Part shown: one piece after another, positions 43,153 to 51,783 of the stretch
Numbering within the stretch: position 1 is the first letter of the stretch
How the letters are laid out: every line of letters starts with the position of its first letter
Source of the DNA: Stakelama flava
Lineage (GTDB): Bacteria > Pseudomonadota > Alphaproteobacteria > Sphingomonadales > Sphingomonadaceae
DNA: 64,000 nucleotides
Assembly: GCF_019351405.1 (NCBI RefSeq)
Contig: NZ_JAHWZX010000005.1
Span: forward strand, 62,001-126,000
Direction: 5' to 3'
Translations under genes and position numbers: made by a program
The notes under the pieces: model-generated
The model's database searches: none
The model's input: only the letters and a program-made list of their open reading frames with translations
What the model was told of the DNA's origin: nothing

Positions 43153-44436
43153 ATGCAAAAAATTCGCGACTTGGTCCGCCGCCACAAATCGGGCGAACGT
43201 ATCGGCGTCACGTCCGTCTGCTCCGCGCACCCGCTGGTGATCGAAGCGACCTTCACCAATGCAGCCAAAAATGACCTCGCCTTTGTCCTGATCGAGGCGA
43301 CGTCCAACCAGGTGAATCAGGACGGCGGCTATACGGGCATGGTCCCGGCCGACTTTCGCGCGTTCGTGGAGGACATTGCGGATCGCATTGCCTTTCCTCG
43401 CGACCGGATCGTGCTTGGCGGCGACCATCTTGGCCCCAATGCCTGGACGGCGCTGCCGGCAGGGGAGGCCATGGCGAAGGCGGAGGTACTGGTCGCCGAT
43501 TATGTGCGCGCCGGATTTCGCAAGATACATCTCGATTGCTCGATGAGCTGCGCCGATGATCCGGTTCCACTGCCCGAACCGGTCATCGCCGAACGCGCCG
43601 CGCGCCTGTGTCAGGCCGCCGAACGCGCCTTTGACGGCGCTGGCGACGACGCGCCCGTCTATATCATCGGCACCGAGGTTCCCGTTCCAGGGGGCGCGGC
43701 GGAGGACCTTGACGAACTCGCCGTTACCACGCCGGAAGCCGCACTCTCTACGCTGGACATGCACCGGCAATTGTTCGTCGAACAGGGGCTGGGCGATGCA
43801 TGGGATCGCGTCGTCGGCACCGTCGTTCAGCCGGGTGTCGAGTTCGACCATGACAAGGTCGTCGACTATCGCCCCGAAAAAGCGCGTGCGCTGAGCGCGG
43901 CGATCGAAGCCGTGCCGAACATCGTTTTCGAAGCCCATTCGACCGATTATCAGCCACCTCAGGCGCTTGCCGCGCTGGTGCGCGACCATTTCGCGATTCT
44001 AAAGGTCGGCCCGGGCGTCACCTTCGCCCTGCGCGAAGCGCTGTGGGCGCTCGATGCGATCGAGCGCGAATGGATCGACTCCAGCGATCGCGCCGATCTG
44101 CGCGCCGTAACACTTGACCGGATGCGTGCCGAACCTGCCGACTGGCAAAAATATTATCACGCAACCGGCTCCGCTCTGGAACTGCAACTGCAATACAGCC
44201 TGAGCGATCGCATTCGCTATTATTGGCCTGACAAGACGATCGCCGCGGCGCAGGCCGCCTTATTCGAAAATCTGCGTCGTTCGCCTCCGCCGATGGGGCT
44301 GATCAGCCAATATCTGCCCGCCGCCTTCGCCGCCCTGCGCAGCAGCGGCGACTCGCTTGATCCCCGGACGCTTGTCATCGCCCATATCGGAATCACCCTC
44401 GACACCTATTACGGAGCCTGTCATCCGAATGTCTGA
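43153..44436 (+). CDS. agaZ: D-tagatose-bisphosphate aldolase non-catalytic subunit / AgaZ-GatZ family
   Basis: A 427-residue AgaZ/GatZ/KbaZ protein. Family blocks: GVTSVCSAHPLVIEATFTNA, VLIEATSNQVNQDGGYTGM, RIVLGGDHLGPNAW, GFRKIHLDCSMSCADDP, TEVPVPGGA and VFEAHSTDYQ. In E. coli the protein supports the class II tagatose-1,6-bisphosphate aldolase; in Shewanella-type aga clusters AgaZ is reported to act as tagatose-6-phosphate kinase. No kbaY/gatY catalytic subunit gene is in the window, which favours the kinase role or use of an aldolase coded elsewhere. AAAGGAG precedes the ATG at 43153. Overlaps agaS by eight bases. Confidence 0.92.
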   Translation: MQKIRDLVRRHKSGERIGVTSVCSAHPLVIEATFTNAAKNDLAFVLIEATSNQVNQDGGYTGMVPADFRAFVEDIADRIAFPRDRIVLGGDHLGPNAWTALPAGEAMAKAEVLVADYVRAGFRKIHLDCSMSCADDPVPLPEPVIAERAARLCQAAERAFDGAGDDAPVYIIGTEVPVPGGAAEDLDELAVTTPEAALSTLDMHRQLFVEQGLGDAWDRVVGTVVQPGVEFDHDKVVDYRPEKARALSAAIEAVPNIVFEAHSTDYQPPQALAALVRDHFAILKVGPGVTFALREALWALDAIEREWIDSSDRADLRAVTLDRMRAEPADWQKYYHATGSALELQLQYSLSDRIRYYWPDKTIAAAQAALFENLRRSPPPMGLISQYLPAAFAALRSSGDSLDPRTLVIAHIGITLDTYYGACHPNV

Positions 44437-45562
44437 CACTCTTACCCCGCCCATGCAGAGCGCCGATTGCTGGACGCGACGGGAAATCTGGCAGCAGCCG
44501 CAAACATTGAATGAAACGCAGCGCCTGCTGCGCGACAATCAAGGCGAAATAGAGCGGTTCTTGCGGCCGTTGATGGAAAAAACGAACCTACGCATCGTTC
44601 TGACTGGAGCGGGTACATCGGCGTTTATCGGCGAATGCCTGGCGCCCTGGCTTTCGCGCGAAACCGGTCGCCGGGTAGAAGCCGTAGCGACCACCGATAT
44701 CGTCAGCGCTCCCGATCTTTATTGCGAAGGCGATACCCCGACGCTGCTCGTATCGTTCGGCCGGTCGGGCAACAGCCCTGAAAGCATTGCGGCGGCGGAT
44801 ATCGCGGCGGCGAAGATCAGCGATCTTCATCACCTCGTCATCACCTGCAATCCCGATGGCGCTCTGGCTCGCGATCCCGGAACGCATTCGCATGTCGTCG
44901 TACTTCCCAAAGCCACGCACGATCATGGCTTTGCGATGACATCGAGCTTTTCCGCCATGATGTTGGCGGCCCTTTCGATCCTGTCCGGCGTTGCGGCACT
45001 GGAAACGCGTATTGACGCAATCTGTCAGGCGGTAAGCGATATTCTGCATAACGCCGACACGGCGATGGCTGACCTTGCTCAACGCAACTTCTCCCGCGTG
45101 GTATATTTGGGCAGCGGTGTATTTGAGGGATTGGCCCGCGAATCCGCGCTGAAGCTGCTCGAACTCACCGATGGTGGAATCGTCACCGCATTCGATACGC
45201 CAATGGGGTTCCGGCATGGCCCCAAAACCTTCGTAACCACCGAAACGCTGGTTATGGTCTATGTTTCGAACGATCCCTATACCGCCCGATACGACCGCGA
45301 TCTGATCGCCGAATTGCGAGCCGATAATATCGCCGCCGGCATCGTTACCCTGTCGGCAAAGGCGGAGGCTGACGATACGATCGCGGTACGAAATCTTGGC
45401 GGAGCGTGCGATGCGGACCTGCTTTTCCCTTATATCGTACCGGCCCAACTCTTTGCTCTGCATGCCTCACTGGCACGCGGCATGACCCCCGACACCCCCA
45501 ATGCCACCGGCACCGTCAACCGCGTCGTACAGGGCGTGCACATCCATCCACTCAATCCATGA
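44429..45562 (+). CDS. agaS: AgaS-type SIS-domain aminosugar phosphate deaminase/isomerase
   Basis: A 377-residue protein with two SIS (sugar isomerase) domains: first at about 50-210 with RIVLTGAGTSAFIGE and LVSFGRSGNSPESI (phosphate-binding Ser/Thr loops), second at about 215-370 with RVVYLGSGVFEGLARESALK and GFRHGPKTFV, the catalytic Glu/His region of this family. The N-terminal CWTRREIWQQPQTL is the AgaS hallmark. AgaS converts galactosamine-6-phosphate into tagatose-6-phosphate plus ammonia. The start overlaps the agaZ stop. This gene is the best single indicator that the locus handles galactosamine derivatives. Confidence 0.92.
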   Translation: MSDTLTPPMQSADCWTRREIWQQPQTLNETQRLLRDNQGEIERFLRPLMEKTNLRIVLTGAGTSAFIGECLAPWLSRETGRRVEAVATTDIVSAPDLYCEGDTPTLLVSFGRSGNSPESIAAADIAAAKISDLHHLVITCNPDGALARDPGTHSHVVVLPKATHDHGFAMTSSFSAMMLAALSILSGVAALETRIDAICQAVSDILHNADTAMADLAQRNFSRVVYLGSGVFEGLARESALKLLELTDGGIVTAFDTPMGFRHGPKTFVTTETLVMVYVSNDPYTARYDRDLIAELRADNIAAGIVTLSAKAEADDTIAVRNLGGACDADLLFPYIVPAQLFALHASLARGMTPDTPNATGTVNRVVQGVHIHPLNP

Positions 45563-46494
45563 ATCCGCGCAACCTGTATCTGGGGATCGACGGCGGCGGC
45601 ACGAAAACCGAATTCGTCTGCATCGATCAGGCGGGCGAATGCCTGGTGCGCCATCGCGAACCGACGACCTATCACCTCCAGGTCGGCCTTGACGGTGCCG
45701 ATCGGGTGATCCGCAACGGGATCGGTGCGATTTGCGCGGCGCTGGACATCGCGCCGACGGACATCGCGCAGGCCTTTTTCGGTCTGCCTGCCTTTGGCGA
45801 AGACAGCGAAGCCGACCCGCAACTGGTGAAGCTTTGCGGCGCGGCGATGGGCCATGACCGCTACACCTGCGGCAACGACATGATCTGCGGCTGGGCGGGT
45901 TCGCTCGCCTGCGCCGACGGCATCAACCTTGTCGCCGGTACCGGCTCGATCGGCTATGGCGAACGGCAAGGGCGGAGCGCGCGGGTAGGCGGCTGGGGCG
46001 AGATATTCAGCGATGAAGGGTCCGCCTACTGGATCGCACTGCAGGGATTGAACGCCTTCACGCGGATGAGCGACGGGCGCCTGAACAAAGGGCCGCTATA
46101 TCGGATATTTCGCGAAGCCCTGTCGCTGGACGACGACCTTGATATCTGCAGCAGGATAATGGGAGAACATGGTCTGCAGCGCGATGGCATCGCAGCGCTT
46201 GCCAGCATTGTCGCAACCGCCGCCGATACCGGCGATGCCACCGCGCGCGATATTCAGATTCGGGCCGCCGATGAACTGGTGCGCATGGCGATAAGCCTGA
46301 GCAGAACGCTTGGCTTTTCGGAAGAAGAAACGGTCCCGCTGTCCTGGTCGGGCGGCGTGCTGCGCAATGTCCGGGCGGTGCAGGATGCGTTTCGCGGCGG
46401 TCTTTCCCGCCATCGCGGGTTCGACATCGTCGAACCGCGACATGACCCTGGCTATGGTGCGGCGCTTTATGCGCGGCATATTGCCGGGGGGTGA
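45559..46494 (+). CDS. agaK: BadF/NAGK-type aminosugar kinase (AgaK-like)
   Basis: A 311-residue ASKHA-fold kinase of the BadF/BadG/BcrA/BcrD family, like bacterial N-acetylglucosamine and N-acetylgalactosamine kinases. The phosphate-1 loop GIDGGGTKTEF is at 9-19, phosphate-2 NLVAGTGSIGYG with GGWGEIFSDEGSAYWI follows, and the adenosine loop LSWSGGVLRN is near the C-terminus. Starts in an ATGA overlap with agaS, last gene of the operon. Likely phosphorylates the imported aminosugar at C6. Whether it takes GalNAc, GlcNAc or free galactosamine cannot be told; the symbol is by context. Confidence 0.82.
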   Translation: MNPRNLYLGIDGGGTKTEFVCIDQAGECLVRHREPTTYHLQVGLDGADRVIRNGIGAICAALDIAPTDIAQAFFGLPAFGEDSEADPQLVKLCGAAMGHDRYTCGNDMICGWAGSLACADGINLVAGTGSIGYGERQGRSARVGGWGEIFSDEGSAYWIALQGLNAFTRMSDGRLNKGPLYRIFREALSLDDDLDICSRIMGEHGLQRDGIAALASIVATAADTGDATARDIQIRAADELVRMAISLSRTLGFSEEETVPLSWSGGVLRNVRAVQDAFRGGLSRHRGFDIVEPRHDPGYGAALYARHIAGG

Positions 46495-46542
46495 CGCGCA
46501 CCTTTCCTTCTTCTGCGAACCGCCGCGCTATGCGCCACCGTG

Positions 46543-47154
46543 CTACACCGCTTCGTGCAATCGTTTGCGGAAAAGGTTCCTGACCAGCCGATCCTCGAGC
46601 ACTCGTCCGATCACATATAGCGCGGCGAACAGCGCGGCGAAGACATAAGCGGGCGTGGGCGAGGATTTGTCCTTGTCCTTATCCTTTTTCTTGTCCTTGT
46701 CGGGCTTTTCGGGGGCGGGCGCGCCCAGCGCCTTGTCGATCGGATTGAGCGGGCGAACCTCGTCCTTCTTCGCCTTTTCCTTTGCGCTTTCGGACGCGGG
46801 CGAATCGGGTTTCTGATATTTGTTGATGACGACGGTAAGCTGCGCGAAGGCGAGGAACAGCAGCGGCGCAAGGAAGCAGAACAGCAATGCGCGGCTAGTG
46901 AGGTGATAGCGCAGCACGCGCGCCTCCCCGCGATTTTCGATGGCAAGCACGCCGCCATCGAATACCGACATCTTGTCCTGCGCAGCCTGATCCTTTTTCG
47001 TGAAGGTCAGGGTCGCTTCGGCGCGATCATGGGTGGTCCCGCCCTGCCGGAACAGCGGATCGAGCCGTTCGAATGCCTCATCCTCCGACTGCCCGGGCGC
47101 GAGCGGGACGCTGCCCCGGACATGCCAGATCCAGTCGATGAAACGCAGGTTCAT
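46543..47154 (-). CDS. Membrane protein with Lys/Asp-rich linker, unknown function
   Basis: A 203-residue protein. Residues 1-85 form a soluble part with MNLRFIDWIWHVRGSVPLAP and ATLTFTKKDQAAQDKMSVFDGG; one hydrophobic helix ALLFCFLAPLLFLAFAQLTVV lies at about 89-109; then a charged, low-complexity segment (EKPDKDKKKDKDKDKSSPTP) and a second helix AYVFAALFAALYVIGRVL. Topology suggests both ends on one side with the linker in the periplasm or cytoplasm. I do not recognise the family. It precedes no obvious partner; the sterol-desaturase gene lies upstream on the same strand 83 bases away and may be co-transcribed. Confidence 0.75.
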   Translation of the reverse strand: MNLRFIDWIWHVRGSVPLAPGQSEDEAFERLDPLFRQGGTTHDRAEATLTFTKKDQAAQDKMSVFDGGVLAIENRGEARVLRYHLTSRALLFCFLAPLLFLAFAQLTVVINKYQKPDSPASESAKEKAKKDEVRPLNPIDKALGAPAPEKPDKDKKKDKDKDKSSPTPAYVFAALFAALYVIGRVLEDRLVRNLFRKRLHEAV

Positions 47155-47237
47155 TCGCTTTCCTTCGCCGTGCGGCGCGTACGCCCGGCCCGCCCATGGC
47201 GAGCGGGCCGCGGCCGGTACGGAGCGCGAGGCATCGG

Positions 47238-48227
47238 TCACTCGGCGGCGACCGGCTGCGCGGGCGCGGACCGGCCGAAACGTTCCTTCAGAGAACGCCA
47301 CCCTTCGGTGAAGGGATAGGTCATCTGTTCGCGGATCGCCATTCGGCGGCCGCCCTCCAGCCCCAGCACTTCCGCCTCGCCATCGACACAGGTACCGAAG
47401 ATGCGGTCGATGAAGATATAGATGCCCGCGAAATTGCTGCGCGATGCTTCGAAATCCTGCGAATGGTGGACGCTGTGATGTTCGGTGGTGTTGAACACGA
47501 ACCGCCACCAGCGCGGCGTGTTGAAGCGGACATTGATGTGCATATAGACGCCGACGCCCAGACTGATCGCCCCGGCGAGCAGCGCGGCGCGCGGTAGGAA
47601 GTCGAACAGGCCGCCGATACCCAGCCCGATCAGGAACAGCTCGACCGGATTGCCGACCGCGCCCTTGTTGATGTTGAACTGCGTGATGTAGTGATGGACC
47701 GAATGGGGCAGCCATAGCGGGTACCAGTTGTGCATGCCGCGATGCATCCAGTATTGCCCGAAATCGAAGATGAACGAGATGAGGAATGCCTGGACCAGTA
47801 GCGGCAGGCCGGTGAACCAGGCGAACTTGTCCCAATCGAACGAATGCTGGATCGCGTGGACGATGGCATCGCTGCCGATATAGCCGTCGACAATGCGAAG
47901 CACGGTATAGCCAAGCCCGACATAAAAAAGGTCGGTGACCATCTCCTTCCAGGTCAGCCGCCAGCTATCATAGCGCGGATTGACCCATTCCAGGCCGAGC
48001 AACAACGCCTTGAACGCGATGCCGATGCCGATGGCGGTCGATGCCTTGGCGATGGAATTAGGCGCGTAATACCAGAAGGCGATCAGCGCGAACAACGCCA
48101 CCGGCTGAAACCAGGTGAAGATGAAGCGCTTCACCGGCCCGCCTTCGACCCTGCCGATATTCTCCCAGCCGATGGTTACCGGCGCTTCCGAGCCGATAAT
48201 TCTCTTGCCTACGCGAATTCCGTCCAT
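47238..48227 (-). CDS. Sterol desaturase / fatty acid hydroxylase superfamily protein
   Basis: A 329-residue membrane di-iron enzyme. About four to six hydrophobic helices hold the histidine boxes HRGMH (in QYWMHRGMHNWYPLWLPHSV), HSVHH and HHSVHH of the fatty acid hydroxylase family (PF04116). These use O2 to hydroxylate or desaturate lipids, carotenoids or sterol-like compounds. Neighbouring fatty acid desaturase suggests membrane lipid modification; sphingolipid or carotenoid hydroxylation is possible in a sphingomonad but unproven. The ATG at 48227 is chosen over an upstream frame extension lacking family residues. Confidence 0.88.
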   Translation of the reverse strand: MDGIRVGKRIIGSEAPVTIGWENIGRVEGGPVKRFIFTWFQPVALFALIAFWYYAPNSIAKASTAIGIGIAFKALLLGLEWVNPRYDSWRLTWKEMVTDLFYVGLGYTVLRIVDGYIGSDAIVHAIQHSFDWDKFAWFTGLPLLVQAFLISFIFDFGQYWMHRGMHNWYPLWLPHSVHHYITQFNINKGAVGNPVELFLIGLGIGGLFDFLPRAALLAGAISLGVGVYMHINVRFNTPRWWRFVFNTTEHHSVHHSQDFEASRSNFAGIYIFIDRIFGTCVDGEAEVLGLEGGRRMAIREQMTYPFTEGWRSLKERFGRSAPAQPVAAE

Positions 48228-48356
48228 CTGTTGCCCCTCGTAATACCGAGTCCTGACGGCAGGATGGGGCAAGGATCGCGATCGCAACATACGTCATCGA
48301 ACGTATGTCGCGGGGTTGGGCAGTGAAAAAATGGCGAAAATCGGCAGGCGCGCGTG

Positions 48357-49439
48357 TTATCCCCGCGGGCGCATCGTCGCCCTGACCAGCCGCGTGACGA
48401 GTTCGCCCAGCGAGGCGTAGTTCGCCTGCCCATAGGCCGAATCGGCAGGAAGCGCGGCGCTGATCCGCCGATGCGCCTCGGCAAGCGAATGATAGGGCAG
48501 GCGCGGCAGCAAATGATGCAGCGCGTGAAAACGAAGCCCGACCGGTGCCCACAGCATGCCCGGAAAAACGGGCGGGACATTGGTGCTGTCGCGATATTGA
48601 TCGGTGAGCGAAAGCTGCGCGCCGTCATTTTCCCACAGATGCGCGACCAAGGTGCGCGTCTGGTTGAGCGTGGCGACACCCGCATGCACGGCGCAATAGA
48701 TTGCGAAGGCGGCGGGCGGCAGGATGCCGAACGCGAGCGCGCCCAGAATGGCGATCGCGACGAAGCTGGTCCCCGCTTCCTGCCAGCGCCAGCGTCGTGC
48801 GAAATCGCCCGTCGGCAAGGGGCGAATATAGCCCGGGTTTACTTCAAGCGCCGAAAAACGCGAAACGACGGCGCTGCGTACGCGCGGGTCAAACCAGGAA
48901 AGCGGTCCGACAATGCCGAACCGCACGAGCAACAGCAGCGGCATGAAGATCGCGGCAAGCGTGAACAGCGGCAGCGTCCAGGGACGCATCCGGGCGAGCG
49001 GCAGATATTCGGGATCGTTGACTGTGCCGTAATGCGCACGCGAATGGTGCACCGCATGGATTCCTTCATACAGAAACGAAGGCAGCAGCAGCGGCATGCC
49101 CACCGCCAGATTCCACGCGATCCGGAAGCCGGGGAGCTTCGCATGGTCGAGATGGGTGATTTCGTGAATGAACAATACCGCCCGATACAGCGCCAGCACC
49201 GATAGCGTGGCGAACAGCAGCATACTCCACCAATGATCGGCGACCATCGCGCCGATCAGCGCGGCATAGCCGATCGCGGCCGAACCGAAACAGTCGGTCC
49301 AGTAGATGCGCGCAGAGGGGATGTGCAGATCGCGGGTAAGCAGCGCCGCCTGGCGCAGCATTTCCCGATCCTCGCTACCGGCGGGGCGGGCTGCGGGCTG
49401 CGCGCGTTCGGCGCGCAGCGGTTGCGTATCGAGGTACAT
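48357..49439 (-). CDS. Membrane fatty acid desaturase
   Basis: A 360-residue integral membrane desaturase (PF00487). Three histidine boxes are present: HEITH in LFIHEITHLDHAK, HAVHHSRAH, and HALHH in LRFHALHHLLPRLPYHS; helices flank each box. Residues 1-30 are a polar, Ala/Arg-rich N-terminus. The family introduces double bonds in acyl lipids or modifies related chains using a di-iron centre. It lies upstream of the sterol-desaturase-type gene on the same strand, 129 bases apart, which supports related lipid roles. Confidence 0.88.
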   Translation of the reverse strand: MYLDTQPLRAERAQPAARPAGSEDREMLRQAALLTRDLHIPSARIYWTDCFGSAAIGYAALIGAMVADHWWSMLLFATLSVLALYRAVLFIHEITHLDHAKLPGFRIAWNLAVGMPLLLPSFLYEGIHAVHHSRAHYGTVNDPEYLPLARMRPWTLPLFTLAAIFMPLLLLVRFGIVGPLSWFDPRVRSAVVSRFSALEVNPGYIRPLPTGDFARRWRWQEAGTSFVAIAILGALAFGILPPAAFAIYCAVHAGVATLNQTRTLVAHLWENDGAQLSLTDQYRDSTNVPPVFPGMLWAPVGLRFHALHHLLPRLPYHSLAEAHRRISAALPADSAYGQANYASLGELVTRLVRATMRPRG

Positions 49440-49522
49440 CGGCTTTTCAACTTCTTACCAGATTCGGCGGCGTGCCCGCGGGTTGCCGCATCCTGCGCCG
49501 CGCCGTGCGCGACATGCCACGG

Positions 49523-50698
49523 CTATTGCCGCACGAGCATTCGGGTTATTGCGGAGTTGACCGGCGTCACCCGCCGCGCCGCGCGAAGCCCGATGGCGCG
49601 CGCGATCCGCGCCGGGCGATGTTCGGCAGTGTAGAGCGCGACGAGCAGGTTGGTCCCGGCATAAAGCGGGCGTGTGGCGAGCCGGTGGCGAGCCTCGTAC
49701 CGGCGCAGCAGCAGCGGAGAAGCAAGCGGGTGTCCGCCCCGCGCCGCACGCGTCAGCATGCCGGAGAGCGTGCGCGCCGATTGCAGCCCCAGATTGAATC
49801 CGTGCGCGGTCACCGGATGCATGCCCACCGCGGCATCGCCGATCAGCGCCGCGCCGTCGCTTACAAAATGCCGGGCATAGCTGGTCGCCAGCGGATAGAC
49901 ATGCGGCCCCGTCACCAGCTCCATCGCGCCAAGGCGATGGTCGAAACGGCGTTCGAGTTCATAGGCGAGCGCCGGACCGGGAAGTGCTGCGAGCCGGTCG
50001 ATCGCGGCGCTGGTAAGCGTGAGGACGGCGGAAGAGCAATTGCCGTTCAGCGGCAGCATCGCAATGGTCTGGCCATGATCGAACCATTCGCGCGCGATGC
50101 CGCCATGATCGCCGCTATGCCGGACCCGGCAGACCAGCATCGATCGGCCGAGCCGGTTGACCTCCGCCGCGATGCCGAGCTGGTCGCGCACAGCCGAAAA
50201 GCGCGAATCGGCGGCGACCAGCAGCTTCGCCGCGATCTCGCGTCCGCCGGAAAGCGTAACCGTCACCCCCGCGCGTGAGGCGCGAACCGTTTCGACCGGC
50301 GCGTCGGCCATCAGGGTGATATCGTCGCGATCGGCAAGTGCTTCGTACAGCGCCTTGCGTATAGCGTGGTTCGAAACCAGACAGCCCAGACGATCGGCGC
50401 TGGTGCCGTCGGGATCGAAGGCGAGCGAGAGCGGCGATGCGCCATTATAGACCCGCGCACCACGCAGCGGGGCGATATTCTCGGGCGCAATTCTGTCCCA
50501 TGCGCCAAGCTTGCGCAGCGTGGCGACCGAACGATGGGTCAGCGCGATTTCACGGCCATCGGGCGCGGGATCGGCGAGCGCCGCGCGCGGTTGCCGCTCG
50601 ACGACGCAGGTCCGCAGCCCGCTTCCCGCAAGGCCAAGCGCAAAGGCAAGTCCCGCCGGGCCGCCCCCAACCACCAGCACGTCATATTCATCGCTCAT
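49523..50698 (-). CDS. ubiM: FAD-dependent ubiquinone hydroxylase, UbiM/UbiH family
   Basis: A 391-residue flavin monooxygenase of the UbiH/UbiF/COQ6 family. FAD site VVGGGPAGLAFALGL at the N-terminus, APDGREIALTHRSV at about 43-56, and the second FAD motif GDAAVGMHPVTAHGFNLGL. The HPVTAHGFN variant is what I associate with UbiM, an alternative 5-demethoxyubiquinol hydroxylase; the symbol rests on that. It would act in ubiquinone ring hydroxylation at the membrane. The ATG at 50698 follows GGAGG by five bases; an ATG four codons upstream is less likely. The protein ends RMLVRQ. Confidence 0.78.
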   Translation of the reverse strand: MSDEYDVLVVGGGPAGLAFALGLAGSGLRTCVVERQPRAALADPAPDGREIALTHRSVATLRKLGAWDRIAPENIAPLRGARVYNGASPLSLAFDPDGTSADRLGCLVSNHAIRKALYEALADRDDITLMADAPVETVRASRAGVTVTLSGGREIAAKLLVAADSRFSAVRDQLGIAAEVNRLGRSMLVCRVRHSGDHGGIAREWFDHGQTIAMLPLNGNCSSAVLTLTSAAIDRLAALPGPALAYELERRFDHRLGAMELVTGPHVYPLATSYARHFVSDGAALIGDAAVGMHPVTAHGFNLGLQSARTLSGMLTRAARGGHPLASPLLLRRYEARHRLATRPLYAGTNLLVALYTAEHRPARIARAIGLRAARRVTPVNSAITRMLVRQ

Positions 50699-50771
50699 TT
50701 CCGCCTCCATCGGCGCACCATGAAGCGATGCGCGCGCGCCGTCTTTGCGCCGCGTCAAAATCGCGACGAAA

Positions 50772-51659
50772 TCACCCCTGCCCCGCCTGTTCGAGCAGCG
50801 CCCGGGCGCGAGCAAGATGCGGCCGATCGAGCATCGCGCCATGATGCCCGATCGTGCCCGCGCCGGGATTGGCGGCGAACAGCGCAACGATTTCGCGCGC
50901 TTCGGCGATCTCCCCCTCCGACGGGGTGAACGCTGCGTTGATGATCTCCACCTGCGCCGGGTGGATGGCGAGCATCCCGCGAAATCCTTCGCGCCGCACC
51001 TGTTCGGCGCGCGCCTTCAGCCCTTCGGAATCGCGAAAGTCGCCTTGGATCGTTTCGATCGGCAGCACCCCCGCACTCGCCGCGCCGAGCAGGCACAGGC
51101 TGCGCGCGAGGCGATAGGTGAAACCATATTCGCCATTGGCATCGCGATTGGCCGAAGCGCCGATCGAATCGGCAAGGTCCTCCGCTCCCCAGCTCATCGC
51201 GACAAGGCGCTCGCACCCGGCATAATCGCCGGTATGAAACATCGCGGTCGCGGTTTCGGTGACGAGCGCGATCACCTTCGTACTTCCCTGGGGAATGTCA
51301 TGCGCCGCTTCCAGCGCGCAAAGATAATGGTCGATCCGCTCTACATCGGCGCGGCCGCGCGCCTTGGGCAGCATGATGCCGCCGGGGCGGCCGGGCATGA
51401 TCGCGGCAAGATCGGGAAGCGTCCAGTCGCTGTCGAGCGGATTGACCCGAACCCACAAGCGGTCGTGTCCCTCGCCCCGCGTCCGCAATGCGTTGGCGAC
51501 CGTGCGGCGGGCAGCGGGTTTCGCATCGGGCGCGACCGCATCCTCAAGGTCGAAAATCGCGATATCGGCTGAACCGTCGGCTGCCTTTGCAATCTTCTTT
51601 TCGCTGTCGCCCGGCGCGAAGAGCCATGAGCGGGCCGGGATAGTGAGCTGTTCTGCCAT
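50772..51659 (-). CDS. CitE-like HpcH/HpaI aldolase/citrate lyase family protein
   Basis: A 295-residue TIM-barrel lyase (PF03328). Sequence shows ARSWLFAPGDSEKKIAKA, IFDLEDAVAPDAKPAAR (metal-binding Glu/Asp), LWVRVNPLDSDW, ALVTETATAMF (conserved Glu), MSWGAEDLADSIGA (Asp) and GMLAIHPAQVEIIN. This is the beta-methylmalyl-/malyl-CoA or citramalyl-CoA lyase branch rather than the citrate lyase complex subunit, as no citD or citF genes adjoin. The substrate is not certain. Starts MAEQLTIP at 51659. Confidence 0.87.
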   Translation of the reverse strand: MAEQLTIPARSWLFAPGDSEKKIAKAADGSADIAIFDLEDAVAPDAKPAARRTVANALRTRGEGHDRLWVRVNPLDSDWTLPDLAAIMPGRPGGIMLPKARGRADVERIDHYLCALEAAHDIPQGSTKVIALVTETATAMFHTGDYAGCERLVAMSWGAEDLADSIGASANRDANGEYGFTYRLARSLCLLGAASAGVLPIETIQGDFRDSEGLKARAEQVRREGFRGMLAIHPAQVEIINAAFTPSEGEIAEAREIVALFAANPGAGTIGHHGAMLDRPHLARARALLEQAGQG

Positions 51660-51752
51660 CGATACGCCTCCTGCCCATCGCCTAAAGCGCATCGCCGATG
51701 GTTGGAAGGGCGGTCATTGCCCGCGCCCGACAGAACCGGACGCCGGGTTGCC

Positions 51753-51774
51753 GCCCAGGACGTGATGTCCGGGC
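51753..51774 (-). terminator. Candidate hairpin after the esterase gene
   Basis: GCCC-A-GGAC pairs with GTCCGGGC around a five-base loop, about 10 bases downstream of the esterase stop codon on the minus strand. There is no T-run. Confidence 0.35.
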
Positions 51775-51783
51775 AGTGTCAGG

